In this document: positions 13,491-24,700 of the stretch, in pieces
How positions within the stretch are numbered: the stretch's first letter is position 1
How the letters are laid out: each line of letters begins with the position of its first letter
Origin: Erythrophleum ivorense
Lineage: Eukaryota; Streptophyta; Magnoliopsida; Fabales; Fabaceae
Assembly (NCBI GenBank): GCA_026724425.1
Contig: JAIUCV010000019.1
Span: 10,955,562-11,019,561 of the forward strand
Reading direction: 5' to 3'
DNA length: 64,000 nt
Notes under the pieces: generated by a model
Database searches by the model: none
The model's input: the letters and a program-made list of their open reading frames with translations, nothing else
Told to the model about the DNA's origin: nothing
Program-made: the position numbers and the translations under genes

Positions 13491-16400
13491 GAAATTTACT
13501 CCCAATGATCTTTAAATATATACATTAATCAACTTCGTTCTCTACAAAACCCAAAAAAAGAAAAAAAATACATTATCAAATTCTAGATACCATTGAAGGG
13601 AAGCTTGTTTTAAACCACAAATAGACTTCCAAAACCTATAAACTAAATACTTTCTCTTACTTTCCTAAAAATCCTGACATCCATTTGATGCAACTCTAGA
13701 TTAAAATAAGCCATCAAGGCCACAATTATTCTAAAAGGATCATGTTATCCTATAACATCAATAACACTTGGTATTATCATTTTAAACACTTGGTATTTTT
13801 AGACATTTGGTATCAAAAGATTTTCTTAGCAACCCAACATACATTCTAAGCTTCTTGAATAAACTTCCTTTTTGTGCTTCCCTTACTAGCTTGAAAGTCA
13901 TAAAATCTTTCTTTCTCATCACCAAAAAATTTAACCTTTCATACATTATGTTATTAGCTCTTCATAATGCTTGTTCAAATCTTTTAGATGAATACTTAGG
14001 AACATTTTTTGCATTTAGTTTTTTGTCTCATTAAATATTTAAAAAAAAAACTTAGATGATATGAGGGAAAAGTTTATGTGTAATCAATTCTTTCGCTTTG
14101 AGTGAAACTTTAGCCACCAACTTAGTTGAAAATTTCCATTTTACCCTTTTAGTCCTTTTTAGTTTTATAAATACATTTGCACTTGATAGCTTTACATTCT
14201 ACAAGGAATTCAACAAATTCCGACATAATATTTCTTGTCATAGACAAGATCTATTTATTGATAGCTTTCATACATTCATTTAATCAGAGAGAAGTTACTA
14301 CATTTTGACATATAACAAGGTCAATAACATGTTCCATATCATAATCATTTTTACCAAGGTAAATGTAAAAGTCATTAAAGATTAAGGGTTTTCATAGTCT
14401 TATTCATCTCTTTATTAACATTTCTATAATAGACTCAACTAGCTCAATATTCTCAACAAGAGCTGAAAGATTACCATATTATATTTTTGACTCTATCCTA
14501 TTAACAGGCTTATTGTAATATTATTGTAAATTCTCATATGGTATGGTGCAGATAAAGAAACAAAGATAGTTTCACTTACTTCTTTTATTAGGACAAATGT
14601 CCTTACGATGGTAAATATTAGCAATATCCATCTTAAAAATTTAATTGTTTTATTATCCTTCATTGGAGAATAAAACTTATATCCCTTGGTAAGTTTTGGA
14701 TGCCTAATGAGAAAACAATAACTAATTCTATGGCCAGTCTTTTTCTCTATGAAATTATATATTCTTACTTCTGTAAGACAATTCTAAGTTTTGAAATGGT
14801 TTAAACTAGGTTTTTTACTATTCCAGACTCAAAATGTGTTTTAGGAATAACTTTGTTAGGAACTCTATTTAGGATATAGAGGGTGGCTTTGATTGTTTCA
14901 TCCTATAGATATTTTGGCAAGTTAATTCTACTGAAATGGTATAATTACACCTTTCAACCATCTTATTTTGTTCAAGACTGCTAGCCAAGGCATATTGTGG
15001 AATTATACAACATTCTTATAGCATTTGGCAAATGGATCCATATGCTACCTAGTTGTGTCATGTTTGACACCATCTCAGTCAGATCTCAAAATTTCGATAA
15101 ATTTTTCAAATTGTTTTTCAACTTTAGTTAAAAAAAATTTAAAATTTTTAAGTGCATCAAATTTTCTTTTAAAGTTAGACAAAGATAACCACATTGGGAA
15201 AAATTATCAATAAATGTGATAAAATATTTATTGCTACATATTGTAAGAAGATAAGATCACTAATATTAGTGTAGATTATTTCTAAGAGTCCTAAGCTATG
15301 AGTGGCCCCTTTCTTTTAATGTTAGTTTATTTACCCTTAATGTAGTTAACAAAAATTTCCATTTTTCCAAAATATAAGGTAAGGAAGATATCATTTCTAA
15401 TTCATCTTGTCATTCTCTCCTTAAATAGTCTAATCATTTATGCCTCAACATGGATGGTTTATCTTTAATTCTAGAATGTTTTGCAATAATATTTTCAATA
15501 TTTATAGAAAGATAAAACCTTTCATGAGATAAAGATAATTTATATAAACTGTCATTCAAAAAACCATGAGTTAAAGATAATTATCTTTAATTTTTTCATT
15601 AAGCATAGTCAAAACTCCAATAGTAACATTACTATGGTTAACAACAAATAAAACTATATAATCAAACAAAAGAATACATATTAGTAATTATTTTAGGCAT
15701 TAGTAAATTTTTAGAGTCAACTTTAAGAGTATTTCAAAATTTAAAAGTATATCCCTTTTAGGGAGATAGACTATTAAATTCAAAATACTCTTATAAAATA
15801 ATACTTTATGAAACTCTAATTAAAGTACACAATGACTCATTTGCGCAAGCAATTGTATATAATAACTATATATCCCTCAGTTAAAACATGCAAAAAACCC
15901 CTTTTTAACAGGGCAGACGACATGTTCTACAAATTAATATAAATAAGTCACTTTGTTGATAAATACTTAATGCTAATTCATAAAACAATTTATATATGCT
16001 AGTAAATGCACATAATTAAAAATTAACATATATTTACCAATGAGTGCACATATTAGTAAATAAAAAAATAATTAATAATAATAAGTGCACATATCATTAA
16101 GATATTTGAGTTAAACCAATAAATTTGTTTAAAAAAATAGCTAAAGATAACTCGTAAATACCTAACTTTGCCAAAAATTGAAAATTCCTTTTGCCCAAAA
16201 AAAACCTAGAAAATACATGGCCCACACATTCATAGAAAAAATGCACTAGGAGCTTGCAAATGGTAAAACTTTTATTACAACAAAAGTTGTAAGGTTAGGA
16301 ACCTAACACTTGTAAGGTAAAACTTGAAAAGGGTAAATAAAATACCCATAATTTGGTTCAGGATACTTATAATAATATAGAAGCATATGCGTATATCACT

Positions 16401-16740
16401 ATCATGTCAATAATAAATACAAATATATCAATTATTGGTCTAAAATAGGGCCTAATTTTAATGAGTCAATTTTGGTACCTTAGAGTACTCTATGGTATTC
16501 ACAAAAATCAGTTTTGGCTCAATTCAAAGAAATTGAAATTTGTGTTTGGACCCAAGTTTGAAAATTAAAATTTTTCAACTTTAATTTCTTTCTCTGGACT
16601 TAAGGATTTCAAGTGATTTAATTCTTTATAAATTTCTTATACTATAGGCTATAAAAACCCTAACACATTGCATTTAATTAGGCATAGTAGAAAAAAATTA
16701 GGATTTATAGAATTTAATCAATATGGGTTATGAATTCATA
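13491..16740 (-). pseudogene. Copia gag-integrase-RT 5' part (-), degenerate
   Basis: Read on the - strand, the integrase C-terminal zone has a KGYKFYSP-like stretch near 14690-14650. The RT entry segment SICGLKQASLQWYLEF lies near 13630-13570, just before the nested insertion. Upstream pieces towards 16740 are too diverged to assign residue by residue. Stops occur throughout and no protein could be made. Confidence 0.6.
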
Positions 16741-16762
16741 TAAGTGGGACTGTGATACCACA

Positions 16763-17199
16763 TATAAGATAAATTAATTAATTATATGAATTCAAAACAC
16801 TATAATAATATTAAACGGAAGCATACCTATATTTGTCATAATAAAATTGATATCTTAGGTACCTTAAACTAAGTATTTCTCTCCAACTTCCTCACAAAAT
16901 GTAGCTATTTGATAGGGCAATTTAGAGATTATGTTCTCTTAATATTTATAGGGAGTGGAAAGGAGACTTAGCCATTTTATTGATGTAACCTTAAAAGCCC
17001 ACACTTGATGGGTCTAATAGGGTAAAAGTTTATACTATACCACATAACTATGTCAACTAATAAAGGTGCGCAGTCCATAATATTAATCACTAATATAATT
17101 AGACTTATTATCATCATCTAATGAAGATCATATAAATAACAATTCATTTTCATTAAAATACAAAAAATATAATTAATAAAAGCCCATAAAATTCTTACA
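16763..17199 (-). repeat. 5' LTR of the - strand Copia
   Basis: This 437-bp partner of 8020-8356 starts (on the -) with TGTAAGAATTTTATG and is followed internally by the primer-binding site TGGTATCA complementary to the 3' end of a methionine-type tRNA (plus strand 16753-16760). Its inner end has drifted (TATAAGAT for TGTTAGAT). Confidence 0.8.
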
Positions 17200-17699
17200 T
17201 ATTAAACCAATCAATACTTTAATTGTCATAATATTATTTCACTCATACCCTAAACAATTTTATAATTTTCTAAAATTGTTATTAGGATTATTTTGGCAAG
17301 TTAAAACTTTATGTCATTTGAAACTCAACAATGATCTTAAAAGACTATAAAATTAATCAAAGCATAAGTGATATTTTTCATTTTACAATTTATGTGATCA
17401 TTTTGATTAAAATTAAAAATTGTTAGTGTTCAATGATAAATTAAACAAATTATAGTAAAAAAATTTATCAAATAATAGAATTTAATGATCCATCTTAATT
17501 GTAAGACAATAAATTGATTTTAAATGAAATAGACTTAATGGCAATCCAAGTTTCAAACTACATTTTGCATACAAATTTATTAGCGGCTTTAATCTTCTAA
17601 AGATTAACAAAAGTTTAAATCTATAATTCATCCCATGAAAAATTGTACTCCATTGAAGATGCTACTCTTTCTATTCTTTCATAGTTGTTAAAGTAATAC

Positions 17700-20244
17700 T
17701 CAGAATCTTCTAGCTAATGTTACTATTGTAAAGATTGAACAAGCAGTTTTTTAATTGAGTAGATAATGCTCCAACGCTTAATGGTTCCCATGCCAGATTT
17801 TATTATTTTTATTAGGATATGGTGAAAGGGGATTTAATATAGATGGTTCTTAGCTTTTTCCATCATGGGTATTTATTAAAGGCTTTGAATAGGTCTTATA
17901 TTATTTTGTTACCTAAATGTAACGATCATCAATCTCTTAAGGATTATAGACTTATTAGTTTATGTAATATGATTTATAAGCTAATTTTCAAGGTGATTTG
18001 TAATTGCTTGAAAGATGTTATGGTGGAAGTTATTGCACCAAGTCAAAATGCTTTTTTACTCGGACAATTGATTTTTGATAATATTATTTTGGCTTCAGAA
18101 TTATTAGATAAGTTGCATCGTACAAGAACTAATCAAATTGGTTTATGTGCTTGTAAGTTAGATATTGCCAAAGTATATGACAAAGTTTCTTGGACATTTC
18201 TTGGAGCTATTTAGCAAAAAAAAAAAAAAAAGATCTTTCCATCACATTGGATATAGCTTATAAGGAAGTGTGTTAGTGTTGTCTCATATCAAGTGATTGT
18301 AAATGGCTATCCAACGAAATTGTTTCTCCCTCAACAAGGTGATTCTCTTTCTCCGTATTTATTTATTTTGTATGCTAATGTTTTATTATGTATGATTTCA
18401 AAGAAGGAGCACACCAAAACTTGGACGAGTCTTCAAGTATCTTGTTCCACTAAGCTTATGTCACATTTAATATACCATTTTGTTTTTTCGAGCAACAGAA
18501 CCTATGTGTCATCAAGTTCATCATATTTTGTTAAATTATAGTAGGTTGTTAGGTCATTTTGTTCATCTAGGTAAATTAGTGATTGTATTTAACCCATGTG
18601 TACCATATTGGGTGAAGAAATTATTGTCTAGTGTCTTTGGTGTGAAATTTACATCTTATTTTAAGAAATATTTTGGAAACATAAATTGATATGGGTCAAG
18701 TTAAGACTAAGTTATTTAAAGAAGTGGTGGATAAAATTGATAAGAAATTTCAAACTTGGAAGTTAGTGTTGTTGTCTTAGGATAGATAAATTACTTTAAT
18801 TAAATCAATTCTCAATTCCACATTGACATATCCATTTGTTTTGAGCTCCTAAGGGAGGATTGTCATGAAATAGACATGAAGTTGGCCAATTTTTTTTTAG
18901 GTTATTCTAAGTTTAAACTAAAATTGCATTTACTAAAATGGTCAAAAGCATATCATCATACCTCTTTTCAGGAGGTCTTAGTTTTAAGCAAACATAGGTT
19001 TTTAATAGAGCTATACTAGCAAAACATATTTGGTAGTTAGTTTTAGATGAATTAGGATCATTATTTTCCTATGTCTTAACACCTAAGTATTATCTAACTT
19101 GTTCTTATGGTTGTTTAACTACTCATTTGGCCATATCCTAGATTTGAAAGGTGATTCAAAAATCTAGTTCTCTAATATGTGATAATATTTAATGGCAAAT
19201 TTGAAATGGTAGGACTATTTCTTTATTTAGCGACCATTAGTGGCCAATGCATCAAGTGCTCTAGTCTTGTATGAGATGGTGGATAACCTTATTCCACATG
19301 ATCAAGAAACTCTTGAGAACAAATTCAGTATATTGTCCTAATGTCTTTTTTTGATAACAAATCTAATGGATTCTTTTTTTTTTTTTAGACTGGTAATTCT
19401 TCTAGTAGGTATACAGTCTAAGATGAGTATTGATTATTAATGCAAAACTCACACTCTAGTAGTCAGTCAACATTTACAGCTTGGGATCATTTATGGAGAC
19501 TTCAACTTCCTTTCTATGTAGTTGTTTTTTGTGGCAATTACTATGGGATGTTTTAACATCTATTCTTCATAAACATCATTTATCGATTGAGGAGTGTTGT
19601 CCTTTTTGTTAGAAGTTGGATGAATTAGTTAATCATATTTTCTTAATACGCCCTTTTGCTCAAGCAATCTAATTTTGTTCCTCATTAGGTTTAAGAGTTG
19701 ATCAATTCTTTTTATTGGATATCTCAGTGTGGGTACAAAAGTGGCTTAAGCAAAGATAGCTAGTTACATTAAACAATGATGAGTATACGGAGGTTTCATT
19801 GCCATACTTTATGTTATTTGATATTGTCGTAATCGAAAAACTTTTGAGGAAATAGATTGTGGACCTGAATTTGCTCTATAATTCATCATCTTACTCTACA
19901 AATATTGTCGTGTTTCTCCTCAACAATCTGGTCAACTTCTACATGATGCTAGTATTCTTACTTGGGATTGTCATTTTGTTACTAATTATTGGAAAGCAAT
20001 ATTCTGGGTTGCTAGACGAAATTCTCAACAAACAAAACATCAGGTTTTGATATTTGCTTGGTTTGGTTACATCCTATTTTGGTCTTTGTTGAGGCGATTT
20101 CCATCTTTTCGGTTTTTATTAATTGCGGATAATCTAATTTCTAGGTTTCAATGTTAATTGCACATGATATATCCTATTGTTGTTTAGGGTCTTAGGATTG
20201 TATGTATGTTGTCTTGTTATCAAAATTTAAAAAAAAAAAAAAAA
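17700..20244 (+). pseudogene. 5'-truncated LINE (non-LTR) with poly(A) tail
   Basis: The sequence begins inside the RT domain, in a zone corresponding to the LINE RT entry (DNAP...GSHARF). It continues with ALNRSYIILLPK, DYRLISLCNMIYKLI and APSQNAFLLGQLIFDNI (17843-18214), then QQGDSLSPYLFILYANVL near 18330-18390. A frameshifted stretch follows at 18440-18500 where the catalytic FADD should be. A zf-RVT segment C-PFC...LVNHIFL lies near 19600-19650. It ends with a run of 16 A at about 20229-20244, as expected for target-primed insertion. Endonuclease and ORF1 are absent. Many stops make it inactive. Confidence 0.85.
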
Positions 20245-20353
20245 GCTGCCAAAGTAGGCAGCCTGCCAGAGCTAAGTGCCTTGCATTGGAAGTGGGATTT
20301 CACGGAATTTTAGAGTTCTCGAGTTCCAACCATTCCTTAAAAAAGAGATAAGG

Positions 20354-20874
20354 TGTAACACCATCATTTCTACTCATGCCCATCATCCATGAACATACTC
20401 ATGTGAGATAGAGTAAGAATAAGGTGAGAACTTCCATTGGATTCATACATTTCCTTACATAGCGTCATGGTTAAAAATTCATTTCGGTGTCATGTGTCCC
20501 GTGTGAGTTCATACTATGCCTCCTCATATTTAATTTCATTGTTACAACTCATTTGTATCATAAAAACTAGCTCACAACTCATGAAAACCGAAGGGAGACA
20601 TGGGACATGCATAGAAGCATTTTCGCTATAGCGAAAAGGTACTCTCGCTATAACTAGACTATTTCTTGCTACAGTGAACAGGTACATTCGCTATAGTGAG
20701 AAGGCACTCTCGCTATAGCTAGACCATTTCTCGCTACAGCGAATAGGTACATTCGCCATAGCTAAACCATTTCTCGTTATAGCTAGCAGACTTAGAAAAT
20801 TTTCAACCCTTCGAAAATTGTTCAGTTTCTTCTTTTCTTCTTCTTTTTCTCTCTTTTTTCTTCTAGTTGTTACA
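20354..20874 (+). mobile_element. Short solo-LTR-like element, target duplication TAAGG
   Basis: This 521-bp element runs from TGTAACACC to GTTGTTACA and is flanked by TAAGG at 20349-20353 and 20875-20879. There are no coding frames. Its start and its 3' pyrimidine-rich end match the element at 54166-57099, so it is an internally shortened relative. It contains a palindrome array (20620-20790). LTR ends plus a 5-bp duplication fit a solo LTR or a very short non-autonomous LTR element. Confidence 0.8.
20620..20790. repeat. Palindrome array 1 (CGCTATAGCG type)
   Basis: About seven copies of a degenerate 10-14-bp dyad occur every 20-35 bp. The first is a perfect 18-bp palindrome, TTTTCGCTATAGCGAAAA (20620-20637). 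Others include TCGCTACAGCGA and CGCTATAGTG. Related arrays lie at 48343-48775 and 56750-57000 in sister elements. Confidence 0.8.
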
Positions 20875-20879
20875 TAAGG

Positions 20880-21750
20880 TTCTTTGGTTGACGCATGATT
20901 GAGGACAGGCTCCAAGTCAATAATGGATTCAGTTGGGACCGAGAAAGAGTGGTAAAACTTAAATAAGAGTCACATGAGTGACTGCACTCTTTCTCCGTCC
21001 TTCTCCAATAGGACTGAATATAATATTACGGAGAAGATCCCAATCCCCCAAACTTGTAATGGCCAACGGGCATGAGACTAGAACATGAAAGACATCTTTC
21101 AAGGACAGAGCAAGTACGAGAAGCCCGTGGTAACGACCAAGAACCCAAGACAATAGAGGAAAGTCAAAATTTTAATTTACACAGCTTTTTTTTTTCTCTT
21201 TTTTCTTTGTTACGTATGAGGTCCATGACCTGAGAAGTGATACAGAAAGGGTAAGAGGCTGGGATTCAAACCAAATTTATCAGGCAAAAACTGAAACTAA
21301 CGATATGTGAACTATTAATTCGTTAACTAATTAAACGAAGATCACATTCCTTCGGAGAACCAAGGAACTTCCAAATTGCAGAGCAAAACATCCAAATGAA
21401 TAAAAACAAACTTCCTCAGAATTCTCCTGTCTATTGAGATACAATCTCAGAAGAAATATAAGCCCTTCTAGAATCCACAATATGTGAAGTTTATCCCAAG
21501 TAATAAATCCAGACTGTCATAACCCTTATACTACGATAGTTTTGTCAGTGAGGGCCTAATTTTCATCATCATCGTTGCAACAGTCAGCTTAAGACATGAA
21601 TCTTTATCAGGAGAACACAGCAAATCTTCATGAAAAAACCAGCAGTGCTTTGAGAGACTGATGCTGTACAGCCAAAAGCATCAAAACTGTTATCCTCCAA
21701 GAACACTCTGGTTTACGGTAAACAAGAGACCATCTTAAATGAAATGAGGA
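20880..21750. other. Intergenic DNA and 3' flank of the PTH2 gene
   Basis: No supported gene. The part next to 21750 is presumably the 3' untranslated region of the - strand PTH2 gene. I did not see a clear polyadenylation signal that I could assign with confidence. Short open frames here have no recognisable domain. Confidence 0.5.
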
Positions 21751-24700
21751 CTAGAGAAGTTTCAGTCCACCGGTCACATCATCAACTACTTCATCTGGTC
21801 CTGCATATGAATATTAGATTGAATAAAAAGAAAAAAAATGAGCTGTAAATGAGAAGGAAAAAGTCAAATGAAAACGGGCAAGGGAATATCGCCGTGAAAA
21901 AAGAAGTACATCCATCAGAAGAGAGATAATTACCAATAATTGCCATCACTGTTCTGGAATCTAGAAGAAAGTAAAAACCGAAAAAACAAATTAGTCCATT
22001 AAATAGGATAAGTATTAAATAGATATAAACAGTAGCAGAGAAAACATATCATAATTGTGTACAAATTAAATTAAACAAGATGTGGAAACTAGCAGAGCAG
22101 TTTCGACAGAGAGAGAGAGAGAGAGAAACTTTATCAGTGTGGACAACAGTATTATCTTCTTCCCACTCCCACTAAATGGTGGAAGTCTAAAAGTATCCAT
22201 AAATATCCAGTGAATCCTACTCCCAAAAGTAATAAAGATGTATTCAGCCCCTGAGTTTTTAGCATTTTTAAAAGGAAAATACAACACAGTAATTAAAAAT
22301 TAAACTGCCAAGTTTAAAGATAAGCATACTTCACAATAACATCAATGTCTAAAGTTGAATTATATAATGATGAAAACGTATAGATAATAGACTTAAATGG
22401 TAAAGCTTTACAGGTTAAACCAAACCAAATGACGATAGAAACAAAGTTAAAAGTAATTTAAATTATAACCTATGAGTCAATTAAAAGCTCGATACTTTCA
22501 TCTTAATTATTATTAGAAAGGAATTCGAGCAACAAGGCTGAATTTTTTTAAAACGTTTGGACATTAGCAAAACAACCAGGGTACTGTAACTGAGAAGTCC
22601 ATATAGACAGACAAGGGAACGGCTTCCCCTTGTCCCGACCAAAATGAAAAAGGAAAAAAAGAGAAGCCAGGAATGAGTCAAAAATTACAATGAACATCAG
22701 AAATACTTTTCAAATTCACGAGTTATATTTGCCAACAGCTCCAATTTATAGAGATGGGAAGAAATGGAGGGGGGGGAGAAAGTGAAGTTGCAATGCTGCA
22801 GTTAAAAAGCCTGTAAATATTTCTAAATAAATCCAGTGTACAAGAAATTTTCTTTTGTATCATATTCACCTTCAGCTCTACTTTCCAAAGGTGAGATTGA
22901 TAAATTCACAAAGCAGTAATGGGCACTAGATTCTAACACAAACATCAGGATGAGTTAAGGCTCACCAAACAATTCCACTACTAACTAGGAGTAGAAAAAG
23001 TTATCACTTGCCCTCATCATTATGATCCAGGGATTCTCATATTAATCTTAACATAACTGCATGAGTCCTATAATTCAGAGTCATAGAACTTAGCTTCCAA
23101 GATGTTTTATTTATCCAACTTAATTTCTGAAAAGTTCTCCTAATTATATTGCTTTTTTTCCTCTCTCTCTCTCTCTCTCTCTCACAAACACACACACACA
23201 CAAAAGACATTCTCTCCCCTTTCATATTCATAAGCAACTCATCATACACACTAGCTGGTCCACAGCTAATGAACTATGCCTCCAACCTTAGTCATCAAAA
23301 TGAGGAAGGACTGAGAGGCCCTAGCTCATTGTCAATATACACTTGTCAGCCATCTCTATAGCATAGATTATTGAGAATCTGTAACATATCTGATTATGGC
23401 AGTTGACTATGTCTATCATTACAAGCAGAGCTTCACATCAGAAAAACAGCTGAGAAAAGAACCTAATAACATATCTTCACAAACCAAAAACTATACAATG
23501 ACCCTTCAATTTTAGGGTGGTAGAGAAATTATAAGACTATCATTTTAGGTTTGCAAACTGCAGCTACGAACAACTAGCCGAGCTGTGTCTCCACCTTAAA
23601 TGCTAGCCATTCCTGGCTCTAGCATACACAATTTAAACACAAGAATAAGATAGATATGCTTGACAAAAAGTATGAGGATATGGGAAGTGCTTGTAACTCA
23701 CTTGGTGCAATCTGTGTTCTTCCTGCATCAATTGTGATATGGGTAGGCAACTTCAATGATTTTGCCCTTTCCTGTCAAATTAAACAACAATACCGCTAAA
23801 ACAATAATTTCAGATTGAGGGCCAAAAAAAAGGAGGGAAAAAAAAAAGAATTTGAGATTACTGGGAAGAGAAAACAAGAAAAGTGTTATGTCCTATTTCA
23901 GAAATTGCAGATGATGGATGAAGAAGGCAAACCAGACTTACTGATTTGAAGATTGATAGACAAAAAATAATATCAGTCAACCTAGTTTATATAATTATTC
24001 TTTAATCAAAAAAGAGTATTATCAGAAGGAAAGAAGTGATACAAGAAGGGGGATAAGGTATTCTTCTCATATAGAATAACAAGGAAAAATAAAAAGGCAG
24101 AAGTAAAAGTAAAACAAAAGATCTCCTAATTCCCTCTGCATGTCTAACAAGGAACCAGTTTATATAAATAACTATAGAAAATAAAGTAATCTAAACCAAA
24201 TAAGACTCAGAAAAGGTTTTTAAATAGACAAATAAAACTTTGTCATACTTTCATTTTTCCATTGATAATTCAATGCCTGTTGTGCAAATCTTCCCCAACC
24301 CTCTCAAAACATTCAACGGGTACACCCAAATTAAACATTCTATTATAGATCACACACTTCTTTCTCTTTCACAACCCTTAAAAGCTTTCTTTGTCTTTCA
24401 TATATAGTTTACTAAACATAATCCAGGTCAAGTTCAGTCATGGACAGTGTTCTAGGTGATGAAAAATTCCTGTTGTGAGCTTCTCCCCCACAACCTCTCC
24501 CTGCACATCCATCTTTCACGGCATAAAATGCCATATTTTTAGTTAAATCTCTCACTTCTTTCATTTCCACATCCTAAACATTTATCAAAACATGCCCTTC
24601 TAATAATTATTAAGCAAATGCATTTGCAGCCACCAGTAAGAACAGAAACACATTTCCTTAGTTTCAGGCTTTCTGCTAGTGTTTTCACAGCCAAGCCCAG

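Larger units (their letters stand above)
8020..17199 (-). mobile_element. Complete but inactive Copia LTR retrotransposon
   Basis: The ends are defined by TG...CA and by an identical 5-bp duplication TATTA at 8015-8019 and 17200-17204. The left LTR is 8020-8356 and the right LTR 16763-17199. Read on the - strand, a primer-binding site TGGTATCA (16753-16760) lies close to the 5' LTR, and a polypurine tract ATAAGTGGGAGA (8357-8368) abuts the 3' LTR. The interior holds degenerate integrase, RT and RNase H in Copia order. A second repeat (about 9984-13490) is nested in the RT region. The LTRs have diverged by substitutions and an indel of about 100 bp, so the insertion is old. Confidence 0.85.

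Noticed and set aside
23037..23361. Open frames on both strands over the CT/CA repeat
   Set aside because: They are low-complexity translations of a microsatellite inside a PTH2 intron.
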